Shown piece after piece: positions 1 to 7,300 of a DNA stretch of 64,000 bases. Position 1 is the first letter of the stretch, and every line of letters begins with the position of its first letter. Made by a program: the position numbers and the translations under genes. Under the pieces are notes generated by a model, which had not been told where the DNA came from, searched no databases, and was given only the letters and a program-made list of their open reading frames with translations. The stretch lies in NCBI RefSeq assembly GCF_020096995.1, contig NZ_CP083692.1, forward strand, positions 744,001 to 808,000, given 5' to 3'. The DNA comes from Leucobacter sp. Psy1 (GTDB lineage: Bacteria > Actinomycetota > Actinomycetes > Actinomycetales > Microbacteriaceae).

Positions 1-126
1 CTCGATGCGCAGTCGGTGCAGGCGGGCGCCCAGCGCCTGTGCGTAGCCCACCCAGTCCGGTGCGTCGCTGTCAGGTGTCACTGCATCAGTATGCGGACCC
101 TCGGTTCGTGCGGCGGCCTTTTCCAT
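1..126 (-). CDS. N-terminal fragment of a probable XRE-type (helix-turn-helix) regulator
   Basis: An open frame on the minus strand starts with ATG at 126-124 and runs off the window edge after 42 codons. The first 25 residues are polar and look disordered. They lead into WVGYAQALGARLHRLRIE, which resembles the first helix of Cro/C1-type DNA-binding domains (the LG-x-R-L-R-x-L-R pattern). No clear Shine-Dalgarno sequence precedes the start, and the upstream DNA is AT-richer than the rest of the window, as expected for a promoter. Only the first helix is visible, so the family call is an inference from a short motif, and the target genes are unknown. Confidence 0.5.
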   Translation of the reverse strand, partial: MEKAAARTEGPHTDAVTPDSDAPDWVGYAQALGARLHRLRIE

Positions 127-522
127 TTGCCAATCGTCCAATCAGTAATGCATAATGTAAGTGTCATACTCGGTGGTCGGATCGCTCGCCCTCCGACGCG
201 ACACGTTCGAGACACAAGTGAATACAGTCACCATCACCCAGCCGCGAGAAGGGTTCCCGTGGCACCCGACCGGTTTCCCGCTGTTCCTGAGTGTGTTCAT
301 CTCCCCCTCATCGCACTCGGCGCACCGGCCCGTTCGGGCGGCGTGATGGTCGTGGCCGAACACCCTGGGTGCGATGGTGGGTGTTCGGCTCCGGCGGACT
401 CGCGCATGCGGGTCCGAGCGGTGGTCGTGCGGTTTCCAGTGCCCGCACGGCCACCGTGCCGCCGGAGCGGCGCGGCAATGCACCCGCGCTACTGTACCCG
501 AGGTCTTGTTCGGAAGCCGAAC
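127..522. other. 396-bp intergenic stretch, no convincing gene
   Basis: No frame here has both a plausible ribosome-binding site and protein-like composition; the longest open frames read as low-complexity Arg/His/Pro. The left end (about 127-190) is AT-rich and probably holds the promoter of the regulator that starts at 126. The one structured element is the inverted repeat at 355-389, listed separately. Confidence 0.6.
355..389. terminator. 11-bp perfect inverted repeat, possible terminator or operator
   Basis: GCCGAACACCC (355-365) pairs with GGGTGTTCGGC (379-389) around a 13-nt loop. It lies about 130 bp beyond the stop of the DUF368 gene, in that gene's transcription direction. No T-tract follows on either strand, so a terminator role is only possible; a regulator-binding site is the alternative. 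Confidence 0.4.
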
Positions 523-1494
523 TCAGCGGAGGCGCTGGCGTCGACTCAGCCTGGCATCGACTACGGCGAGGATCGCGACGACCGCGAACCCAATCACGGC
601 GAGCGCTAGAGCGAGAGGCCAGTTCGCGGCCGGTGCCGCGAGCTCGCGGCTCTCAGACTGCCAGGGCCACAGGGTGCGCATCGCTCCGACCATGACGCCT
701 GTCAGGACGACGAGGGTGATCCGGCGGCGATGGTGCAGCAGCCACTCGAGGCCCTTCACGATCGAGACGACGCCGACCATCAGCCCGAGGGCGAAGACGC
801 CGAGGTAGGCGAGGTCGCGTTCGTCGACCGCTCGCAGCGTGGGTTCGTAGAGCCCGAAGGTCAGTAGGAGGAACGATCCGGAGAGTCCGGGGAGCAGCAG
901 CGCGCTCACCGCTATCGCTGCGGCGATGATCAAGACGAGCGGTGAGGGTTCCAGCGTTGTCGGGGGGATGGAGACGAGCCAGAACGCTAGTGCGCCTGCC
1001 GCGATCCCGGCGAGCGCATGGTGCCAGCGGATTCCGGCGATACCCGCCATGCGGAGGGGGATCGAGATCGAGGCGAGCACCATTCCGAAGAATGCGGCGC
1101 GGGTGAGTTCCGGGTAGGTCTCGACCAGGTCGGCGACCGGCCCGGCCGCGGTGAAGAGGGCGAGCGCCATGCCGATGAGCACGGGCACGACGAGCTTCCA
1201 GTCGACCTGCTTCAGGTGAGTGGCGATGCTCGCTCCGCGGTCAGGGCCCGTGACCGCGCGGCGTCCCGCCGAGACGACGTGCGAGGCGGAGTCGATCAGG
1301 CGGGTGTAGATCCCGACCACGAGCGCGACGGTGCCGCCTGAGACTCCCGGTACTGTCTCGACCACGCCGATCATGGCTCCGCGAACGAGGTTGCCCACGA
1401 TCGAGGTGCGGCGCTCACCTGCGCTCTCCGCGTGCACCCATTCGACGGGGTGCTCTGCCGTGCTCATCGCGGGGGTCTTCTGCGCGTCATCCAT
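523..1494 (-). CDS. DUF368 family membrane protein, predicted undecaprenyl-phosphate translocase (PopT-like)
   Basis: A 323-residue polytopic membrane protein. The DUF368 hallmark VPGVSGGTVALVVGIY sits at residues 48-63, and a degenerate copy, PGLSGSFLLLTFGLY, at about 202-216. These would be the two halves of an inverted-topology fold. Members of this family (PopT) have been shown to return undecaprenyl phosphate to the cytoplasmic face for reuse in wall synthesis; transfer of that role to this protein is by family. The start chosen is ATG at 1494, giving MDDAQK. An upstream in-frame start at 1575 would add an Arg-rich stretch and overlap the divergent gene. About 80 bp separate it from the divergent DedA gene, which belongs to the other known translocase family. 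Confidence 0.85.
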   Translation of the reverse strand: MDDAQKTPAMSTAEHPVEWVHAESAGERRTSIVGNLVRGAMIGVVETVPGVSGGTVALVVGIYTRLIDSASHVVSAGRRAVTGPDRGASIATHLKQVDWKLVVPVLIGMALALFTAAGPVADLVETYPELTRAAFFGMVLASISIPLRMAGIAGIRWHHALAGIAAGALAFWLVSIPPTTLEPSPLVLIIAAAIAVSALLLPGLSGSFLLLTFGLYEPTLRAVDERDLAYLGVFALGLMVGVVSIVKGLEWLLHHRRRITLVVLTGVMVGAMRTLWPWQSESRELAAPAANWPLALALAVIGFAVVAILAVVDARLSRRQRLR

Positions 1495-1573
1495 CGCTTT
1501 CAGTGTAGAGGGGCGAACCTTCACAGGTGATCCGGGGTGGTGCGCCCGACAATGGACACATGGAGATCGCCGC
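1495..1573. promoter_or_regulatory. Divergent promoter region between DUF368 and DedA genes
   Basis: This 79-bp gap separates two start codons on opposite strands, so both promoters must lie in it or overlap the coding ends. A GGAG at 1562-1565 serves as ribosome-binding site for the DedA ATG at 1574. I cannot assign -35/-10 boxes with confidence. Confidence 0.45.
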
Positions 1574-2257
1574 ATGACCGCCCTCGCGGGCGTCGTACCC
1601 GTCGTCCGCGTCGCTCAGGTGGCGGGAGGCGGAGAGTACGAGGGTTTCATCGGCTGGGTGCTGAGCCTCATGGAGACCATCGGCGAGGTAGGCGTTGGGC
1701 TCGCGGTGCTGCTCGAGACCTTCATCCCGCCGATCCCTTCGGAAGCTGTGCTTCCCGGTGCGGGGTTCCTCGCCTACGACGGACGCATGAACTTCTGGTG
1801 GGCGTGGGCGCTCGCGACGCTCGGCGCCCTCGTCGGAGCGTGGGCCTGGTACGGCATCGGGGCGCTCATCGGGCGCGACCGCACCCGTCGTCTGGTCGGC
1901 AAGGTGCCGCTCATGGACACCGACGATTTCGACAAGGCAGAAGCTTTCTTCGCCAGGTGGGGCGGCGCCGCCGTCTTCTTCGGCCGATGCGTGCCGCTCG
2001 TGCGCTCGTTCATCTCGATTCCCGCGGGCATCGAGCGCATGGGTTTCATGCGCTTCACGGCATACACTGTCGCCGGGTCCGGCATCTGGAACGGCATCTG
2101 GATCGGCCTGGGCTACGCCTTCGGTCCGGCCATTAGGCCCGTGCTGGAGCAGTGGAGCGGCGTGCTCTCTGACGCCGTCATCGTGGTGATCGTCGCGCTC
2201 GTACTCTGGTTCGTCGTGGCCCGGATCCTGCGTCGACGACGCCGGCGCGCGGCCTGA
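1574..2257 (+). CDS. DedA family membrane protein, predicted undecaprenyl-phosphate translocase (UptA-like)
   Basis: A 227-residue protein with the DedA/SNARE-associated architecture: a re-entrant segment with ETFIPPIPSE (residues 48-57), a glycine-rich helix, then the signature FFGRCVPLVRSFISIPAG (135-152) whose Arg138, Pro141 and Arg144 match the (F/Y)xxR(F/Y)xPxxR motif of the family. A C-terminal helix ends in a run of arginines, which fits the positive-inside rule. DedA proteins such as UptA recycle undecaprenyl phosphate and affect envelope stress and antimicrobial peptide tolerance; substrate identity here is by family only. The ATG at 1574 has GGAG eight bases upstream. The gene converges on the HhH-GPD gene with a 3-bp gap. 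Confidence 0.87.
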   Translation: MTALAGVVPVVRVAQVAGGGEYEGFIGWVLSLMETIGEVGVGLAVLLETFIPPIPSEAVLPGAGFLAYDGRMNFWWAWALATLGALVGAWAWYGIGALIGRDRTRRLVGKVPLMDTDDFDKAEAFFARWGGAAVFFGRCVPLVRSFISIPAGIERMGFMRFTAYTVAGSGIWNGIWIGLGYAFGPAIRPVLEQWSGVLSDAVIVVIVALVLWFVVARILRRRRRRAA

Positions 2258-2260
2258 CCG

Positions 2261-2839
2261 TCAGCCCGTCTGCTTCGCCTTCGCCGCGGCCTTGGCGGCT
2301 CTCTTCGTCTCGCGCACCTTGATGAGCGACTCGGGGGAGTCGATGTCGGCAACGCTGCGGAACGAGCCCTGCTCTCCGTACGCGCCGGCCGCCTCTCGCC
2401 AGCCCTCTCCCGTGAAGCCGCACTGCTTGCCGAGAAGCGCGAGGAAGATCCTCGCCTTCTGATCCCCGAAGCCCGGCAGGCTCTTCAGTCGCTTGAGGAC
2501 GGTCTTGCCGTCGGGGTCGCCCTCGGTCCACAGGTTCTCGGCGTTGCCGCCCCAGTCGTCGACGAGCGTCTGGCAGAGCGTCTGCACGCGACCGGCCATC
2601 GAACCGGGGAACCGGTGCACCGCCGGAGTCTCGCGGAAGAGCTCGATGAACTGATCGGGGTCAGCTGCCGCGATCGTCTGCGCGTCCAGCGCACCCAGGC
2701 GCTGCTGGATCTTCAGCGGCCCGATGAACGCGACCTCCATGGCGATCTGCTGGTCGAGCAGCATGCCGATCAGGAGCGCGAGCGGGTTGTCGGTGAGCAG
2801 TTCGTCGGCGGCGGCGTCGTCAGTGAGATGGAGAGTCAC
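2261..2839 (-). CDS. HhH-GPD-type base-excision-repair family protein (uncharacterised subgroup)
   Basis: A 192-residue protein matching the uncharacterised HhH-GPD family found in actinobacteria (I recall TIGR03252). The helix-hairpin-helix is LKSLPGFGDQKAR at residues 118-130, and the preceding helices (PLALLIGMLLDQQIAMEVAF) resemble the start of the EndoIII/MutY fold. Glycosylases of this superfamily flip out damaged bases. The conserved catalytic Asp that normally follows the HhH is not obvious here: the segment after it reads LLGKQCGFTGEGWREAAG. The Lys of the hairpin is also shifted by one relative to EndoIII. The C-terminal tail is Lys/Ala-rich, suggesting nucleic-acid contact. It may bind DNA or cleave by a different residue; activity is unproven. 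Confidence 0.8.
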   Translation of the reverse strand: MTLHLTDDAAADELLTDNPLALLIGMLLDQQIAMEVAFIGPLKIQQRLGALDAQTIAAADPDQFIELFRETPAVHRFPGSMAGRVQTLCQTLVDDWGGNAENLWTEGDPDGKTVLKRLKSLPGFGDQKARIFLALLGKQCGFTGEGWREAAGAYGEQGSFRSVADIDSPESLIKVRETKRAAKAAAKAKQTG

Positions 2840-2961
2840 GGCTTCAGTCTCTCACCTCTGGCGCATCGGGGACAGGCGAGTTTCGAGATGTATCGCTGTG
2901 CCGCCTGCTCTCAGGGGTACGTCGCGCTCTGTGGTTACACAAGGATCGGAAGGAGACACTC

Positions 2962-3174
2962 GTGGCACTCACCAGCGTCGATCTCGATCCCAATCTCAGC
3001 GAACGCGCGCGTGAGCTCACGGGGGAGCGGTCTAACCGCGCTGTCCTCGACCTCGCGCTCCGACGGCTCATCGCCGCGAAGCAGAAGCAGACGATGGTTG
3101 TTGGCATAGCCGCGCTCGCGGGGCTCCCCGACGGCATCGAGGCTCCCGTGGTCAGCCCGGCCGAAGCGCCGTGA
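2962..3174 (+). CDS. vapB: VapB-family antitoxin of a type II toxin-antitoxin locus
   Basis: A 70-residue protein with the ribbon-helix-helix pattern of VapB antitoxins: a short beta strand (ALTSVDLDP), then LSERARELTG and SNRAVLDLALRRLIA helices, followed by a flexible C-terminal tail that normally wraps the toxin. A good GGAAGGAG site lies just upstream. The stop overlaps the start of the next gene, as in most vapBC pairs. The antitoxin looks intact, but the partner toxin is internally deleted (next entry). It may now act only as a DNA-binding regulator or neutralise related toxins elsewhere. Confidence 0.8.
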   Translation: MALTSVDLDPNLSERARELTGERSNRAVLDLALRRLIAAKQKQTMVVGIAALAGLPDGIEAPVVSPAEAP

Positions 3175-3359
3175 CGGGCTATCTCGTCGACGACTGCGTG
3201 TGGGCCCGGCTGGCGTCTGGGGATCCAGGAGTCGCGGCTCGGCTCAGACGTATCGAGCGCGCGCCAGACGAGACGACCGTGCTCACCGCTGACCGTGACT
3301 TCGATCGCATCGCCCGCGCGAGTGAGCTCAGGCACGAGTACATCGCGCCGTCGAGCTGA
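3171..3359 (+). pseudogene. vapC: VapC PIN-domain toxin remnant with internal deletion
   Basis: Only 62 codons, against about 130 for a full PIN-domain VapC. The N-terminus (YLVDDCVWARL, with the first catalytic Asp at 7 or 8) and the C-terminus (TVLTADRDFDRIA, with the last acidic patch at 41-45) both match VapC, but they are joined directly around residues 33-35. The missing middle should carry the second and third metal-binding acids (a Glu and an Asp) and most of the fold. The frame is kept, so this looks like an in-frame deletion of roughly 60-70 codons. It overlaps the antitoxin gene by 4 bp. RNase activity is very unlikely; a residual antitoxin-binding role cannot be excluded. Confidence 0.75.
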
Positions 3360-3369
3360 AGAGGCGTCT

Positions 3370-4872
3370 CTACCCCAAACCGCCGCTCAGGCGTCGGTGC
3401 ATCTCGCCGCCACGGGGATCGATGCCGACGAGTTCGACGGTGGTCCCGCGGCTCGCGTACTTCGTGGTGATCGCGTCGAGGGCGGCGACGGACGAGGCAT
3501 CCCAGATGTGGGCCAGGCTCATGTCGATCACGACGCGATCCGGATCTTCCGCGTACGCGAACAGCGTTGTGAGGTCGTTGCTCGAGACGAAGAAGAGCTC
3601 GCCGGAGACGGTGTAGCGGGCGGTGCCATCGGCGACGGTGCGGTCGACCGTGACGAAGTGGGCGACGCGCCGCGCGAACAGCACCGACGCGACGACCACT
3701 CCCGTGACGACGCCGATCGCGAGATTGTGGGTGATGACGACGACGGCGACGGTGGTGAGCATGACGAAGGTCTCGCTCTTCGGCAGGCGGCGCAGCGTCG
3801 ACGGCCGGACGCTATGCCAGTCGAATGCCGCGATGGACACCATGATCATCACCGCGACGAGGGCCGCCATCGGGATCGTGCTCACGATGTCGCCGAGTAC
3901 GACGACGAGCACGAGCAGGAAGACCCCCGCGAGTAGCGTCGAGATACGCGTGCGCGCGCCGGAGACTTTCACGTTCATCATGGTCTGCCCGATCACCGCG
4001 CACCCGCCCATGCCGCCGAAGAGGCCGGAAAGGATATTCGCGACGCCCTGCGCCCATGATTCCCGCGTCTTGCTCGAGTGGGTGTCGGTGATCTCGTCGA
4101 CGAGTTTGGCGGTCATCAGCGACTCCATGAGTCCGACGAGCGCGACGCCGAGGGCGTACGGCGCGATGATCGTGAAGGTCTCCCAGGTCAGCGGCACCTG
4201 GGGGAGGAAGAATGCGGGCAGGCTGTGCGGGAGCTCTCCCTGATCGCCGACGGTGGGCACGTGCAGCGCGAACACGACCGTGATGACGGTGATGACGATG
4301 ACCGAGACGAGAGGCGCCGGAACAGCGGTCGTGAGCTTCGGTACGACCACGATGACCAGGATCCCGGCGGTGACGAGCGGGTACACCAGCCAGGGGACTC
4401 CGACGAGGTGGGGCACCTGCGAGATGAAGACGAGGATCGCGAGGGCGTTCACGAACCCCACCATGACGCTGCGCGGAATGAACCGCATGAGCTTGGCCAC
4501 GCCGAGCACCCCGAGCAGAATCTGGAAGACGCCGGCGAGCAGGATCGTCGCGATCAGCATGTCGATCCCGTACGTGGGCGCGATCGGGGCGACGACGAGC
4601 GCGACGGCCCCGGTCGCTGCCGTGATCATGGCCGGGCGGCCGCCGAGGAAGGCGATGGTGACCGCCATCACGAACGAGGAGAAGAGGCCGACCTTCGGGT
4701 CGACGCCCGCGATGACCGAGAACGCGATCGCCTCGGGGATCAGCGCCAGCCCGACAACCAGCCCGGCCAGTGCCTCGCGGGTCAGGATTCGGGGGGAGCG
4801 TAGAGCCGCCAGCACTGACGGCTGCGGTACTGCATGCCCGGGCAGTCCGCCGGGGGGAGAGGAGGTCGGCAC
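3370..4872 (-). CDS. SulP family anion transporter with C-terminal STAS domain
   Basis: A 500-residue inner-membrane transporter of the SLC26/SulP family. The N-terminal signature is EALAGLVVGLALIPEAIAFS, followed by about 11-12 hydrophobic helices. The last 95 residues form a STAS domain (core IDMSLAHIWDASSVAALD) that faces the cytoplasm. Family members move sulfate, bicarbonate or dicarboxylates with H+ or Na+. The residues visible here do not fix the substrate, and no carbonic anhydrase or sulfate-assimilation gene is adjacent to guide the choice. It converges on the vapC remnant. Confidence 0.85.
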   Translation of the reverse strand: MPTSSPPGGLPGHAVPQPSVLAALRSPRILTREALAGLVVGLALIPEAIAFSVIAGVDPKVGLFSSFVMAVTIAFLGGRPAMITAATGAVALVVAPIAPTYGIDMLIATILLAGVFQILLGVLGVAKLMRFIPRSVMVGFVNALAILVFISQVPHLVGVPWLVYPLVTAGILVIVVVPKLTTAVPAPLVSVIVITVITVVFALHVPTVGDQGELPHSLPAFFLPQVPLTWETFTIIAPYALGVALVGLMESLMTAKLVDEITDTHSSKTRESWAQGVANILSGLFGGMGGCAVIGQTMMNVKVSGARTRISTLLAGVFLLVLVVVLGDIVSTIPMAALVAVMIMVSIAAFDWHSVRPSTLRRLPKSETFVMLTTVAVVVITHNLAIGVVTGVVVASVLFARRVAHFVTVDRTVADGTARYTVSGELFFVSSNDLTTLFAYAEDPDRVVIDMSLAHIWDASSVAALDAITTKYASRGTTVELVGIDPRGGEMHRRLSGGLG

Positions 4873-4904
4873 GATTCCTCACTCTACTCGCGCCACGCCG
4901 GTGG

Positions 4905-5657
4905 TCAGACGGTCAGCAGGACCTCTCGCTGGTGCGCCAGGCGGCTCAGCAGGCGGGAGAGCTGTCCTTCCGGGGCTCCGGCGTGCTCAGGGTGCCACTG
5001 CACCCCGGTCAGGGGAGCCTCGACGCCGACGACCGCTTCGACCGTGCCGTCAGGGGCGCGCGCCGCCACCCTGAGCGCTTTCGCCACCTGGCCGAGCCCC
5101 TGATGGTGGGTGCAGTGGACCGGCTCGGTCGCATCGACGTCCTCGACCAGTGAGCGTTCCCCGAACTCGGTGGGGGCGAGATATTCGGGTTCCCAGACGA
5201 TCGACCGGTGCTCGCCGGCCTGAGCCGCTCGGTGACGGTCGACGTGGGGCAGGTGCGGGACGAGGTCACCCCCGAGCGCCACGTTCATCACCTGCATGCC
5301 CCGGCAGATCCCGAGCACCGGGGTGGCCCGCCGGATCGCGCCGTGTACGATCGCGATCTGCGTGCGGTCCGCGCGCGGTTCGTGCGCGCTCGCCGCTTCG
5401 TAGTCGTCGGTGCCGGCGTAGAGCCTCGGATCGACGTCCTCTCCGCCGGCGATCACAATGAGATCCGCTTCGAGTGCGTCATCGACGACGCGCTGAGCGC
5501 CGACCCGAGCCGCTGGCACGAGGTACGGAGCCCACCCCAGAGACTCGGCGGCGCCGACGATACTCTCGTTCCAGCGGTCGAGCTGGGCTTGGAAGTGCTG
5601 GTCACCGCGCTTCGTGTCGCGCATGTGAACCACTGCGAGTGTCAACTCGTTCTGCAC
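4905..5657 (-). CDS. Class I glutamine amidotransferase-like hydrolase (peptidase C26, PuuD-like)
   Basis: A 250-residue protein with the C26 triad context: nucleophile Cys in LGICRGMQVMNVALGGDL, and the His/Glu pair in VQWHPEH near the C-terminus; a further CTHHQG segment is typical of gamma-glutamyl-GABA hydrolases (PuuD). The family removes gamma-glutamyl groups in putrescine breakdown and related pathways. I chose the GTG start at 5657 because GAGGGAG sits just upstream and the paralogue at 58333-59106 begins at the same point. An upstream in-frame GTG at 5687 would lie inside a perfect inverted repeat. No other putrescine gene is adjacent, so the exact substrate is open. Confidence 0.8.
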   Translation of the reverse strand: MQNELTLAVVHMRDTKRGDQHFQAQLDRWNESIVGAAESLGWAPYLVPAARVGAQRVVDDALEADLIVIAGGEDVDPRLYAGTDDYEAASAHEPRADRTQIAIVHGAIRRATPVLGICRGMQVMNVALGGDLVPHLPHVDRHRAAQAGEHRSIVWEPEYLAPTEFGERSLVEDVDATEPVHCTHHQGLGQVAKALRVAARAPDGTVEAVVGVEAPLTGVQWHPEHAGAPEGQLSRLLSRLAHQREVLLTV

Positions 5658-5677
5658 GCCGGCTCCCTCATTCTCAC

Positions 5678-5706
5678 GGTGCTGCACGCATCAGACGTGC
5701 AGCACC
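5678..5706. promoter_or_regulatory. 11-bp perfect inverted repeat upstream of the C26 hydrolase gene
   Basis: GGTGCTGCACG (5678-5688) and CGTGCAGCACC (5696-5706) form a perfect palindrome around 7 nt. It lies in the leader of the C26 hydrolase gene, 20 bp before its start, where a repressor would block transcription. The right arm and its flank also recur at 44496-44514. Confidence 0.5.
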
Positions 5707-5792
5707 CCTCAGGCTAGGGACGGCGTGCGCCGGTGGCGTTTCCCCGCCGTTACGGTTCCGAGAACGACCGTTACCGCCGTGTTTCTCCGCGA

Positions 5793-6611
5793 CTACTGTC
5801 GTCCGGGTGTGAGCGTCGCGCTCCCCGCAGACACGTCAGCGGAGATCACACGCTGGGCAGTGCCTGACGTCTGCAGCCGATTGTCGAGTGAACCGGCGCT
5901 CACCTCCGAGTGCACGGCGTACACATCGTCGGGAAGCTCGAGCGCGAGGCGGCCGGCGCTCACGTCCAGGTCAACGGAACGGGGGGCGGTGCCGGTGAGC
6001 ACCGCATCGGTGCGTCCAGCGGAAACGTCAAAGGTCGCATCGCGCGCTCCGTCGACCGTGATGTCGGCTCGCCCCGCGTCGATCTCGGCGGTGAGTACGG
6101 CGGCCGCGCCGTCGAACGTGAGCGAGCCCGCGCCGACGCGCAGGTCGAGCGAGCGGAAGTCGCCTCCGGCCGTGACTGACCCAGCGCCCACAGAGAGATC
6201 GGTGTCGAGGGTGCCGTCGCTCATCGACTCGGGCAGCGTGAGCGTGACGCGCTCGCCGCCTGCCGCGCACCAGCCGATGCAGAAGTCCCAGAACCGCTGA
6301 TTGCTCTCCACGACGAGGGTGTCACCCCTCGCCTCGAGGTTCCAGCGCGCCCGGGACTGCCCCACGATGTCGAGTGTGGCCTCGTCGACGTCGCCGAACT
6401 CGAGCGTGAATGCCGAGGCATTCGAATCGACGTCGATCGAGGTGACCCCTCCGATCTGAGCGGTTTGCGTGTCGTCGCCGCCCGAACCGCCGGCTGCGAA
6501 AGCGAAAGCCTGCGTCGCGGCAGACGTGCCGATGAAGCCGACGAGCGCCACGCCACCGACGATGGACGTGATGAGCGCGACTGTGCGCGAGGTGGATGAG
6601 AAGGAGTTCAT
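5793..6611 (-). CDS. DUF4097 beta-strand-repeat envelope protein
   Basis: A 272-residue protein with one N-terminal hydrophobic helix (residues about 10-30, signal anchor or signal peptide). Short beta-strand repeats follow, with recurring SAG and GAG turns such as LDLRVGAGSLTFDG and LDVSAGRLALELPDD. This is the DUF4097 right-handed beta-helix style seen in LiaF-related and envelope-stress proteins. Its ATG overlaps the TGA of the response-regulator gene (ATGA), so the two are translationally coupled. The natural inference is an extracytoplasmic sensor or effector for the two-component system encoded upstream. A pair Cys-x3-Cys (FCIGWCAAGG) in the middle could form a disulfide. Confidence 0.8.
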   Translation of the reverse strand: MNSFSSTSRTVALITSIVGGVALVGFIGTSAATQAFAFAAGGSGGDDTQTAQIGGVTSIDVDSNASAFTLEFGDVDEATLDIVGQSRARWNLEARGDTLVVESNQRFWDFCIGWCAAGGERVTLTLPESMSDGTLDTDLSVGAGSVTAGGDFRSLDLRVGAGSLTFDGAAAVLTAEIDAGRADITVDGARDATFDVSAGRTDAVLTGTAPRSVDLDVSAGRLALELPDDVYAVHSEVSAGSLDNRLQTSGTAQRVISADVSAGSATLTPGRQ

Positions 6612-7300
6612 CGCTGCGTTCCTGACTGTGCGGGGTTTGGACGTGAGTGCTCGAGGTGGACGAGGGCAGCGAGCACCCGGCGGTTGCCTGACTCGTCGAC
6701 GTCGAGCTCGAGCTTCTGGAATATCGAGGTGATGTGCTTCTCCACGGTCGCCTCGGATACATGGAGCAGCGCCGCGATCGACTGGTTCGATCGCCCCTCG
6801 GCGAGTGCCGCGAGCACGGTGCGCTCGCGCTCGGAGAGCCGTTGCAACCGGTCATCCTGGCGTCGTCGCGCGAGGAGCTGCGAAACGACTTCGGGGTCGA
6901 GCACGGTCGCGCCATCGCGGATCCGCTCGACCGCGTCGACGAATTCGGCGACGTCGGCGACCCGATCTTTGAGGAGGTAGCCGATCGCGCCGGAGCGAGT
7001 GCCGCCGGTCGTGCCGATCAACTCGCTCGCGTACCGCTCCTCGACGTACTGCGAGAGGACGAGGATCGGCAGCGCAGGCAGCGCTCGCCGCAGTTCCAGC
7101 GCGGCGCGAATGCCCTCGTCGGTGAACGTGGGCGGGAGGCGCACATCGAGAATGCAGAGCTCGGGGTCCGTCTCCGCGACGGCGCTCGTGAGATCACCGG
7201 CATCGGGGAGGGCCGACACGACCTCGTGGCCCGAGTGCTCGAGCAACCGCACGAGTCCCTCTCGTAAGAGGACGGAGTCTTCGCAGATCAGGATGCGCAC
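6608..7300 (-). CDS. LuxR/NarL-family response regulator
   Basis: A 230-residue regulator with a receiver domain (Asp8 in the acidic pocket, phospho-acceptor Asp52 in LDVRLPP, Lys111 in YLLKDRV). A NarL-type HTH follows, with SERERTVLAALAEG and the recognition segment VSEATVEKHI. The GTG at 7300 overlaps the end of the kinase gene by 13 bp, and the stop overlaps the DUF4097 start, so kinase, regulator and DUF4097 are one operon. It should be phosphorylated by the adjacent kinase; likely targets are this operon and envelope genes. Confidence 0.88.
   Translation of the reverse strand: MRILICEDSVLLREGLVRLLEHSGHEVVSALPDAGDLTSAVAETDPELCILDVRLPPTFTDEGIRAALELRRALPALPILVLSQYVEERYASELIGTTGGTRSGAIGYLLKDRVADVAEFVDAVERIRDGATVLDPEVVSQLLARRRQDDRLQRLSERERTVLAALAEGRSNQSIAALLHVSEATVEKHITSIFQKLELDVDESGNRRVLAALVHLEHSRPNPAQSGTQR

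Noticed and set aside
142-609. Open frames on both strands in the first 600 bp
   Set aside because: Their products are low-complexity Arg/His/Pro, lack ribosome-binding sites and overlap each other; treated as intergenic.
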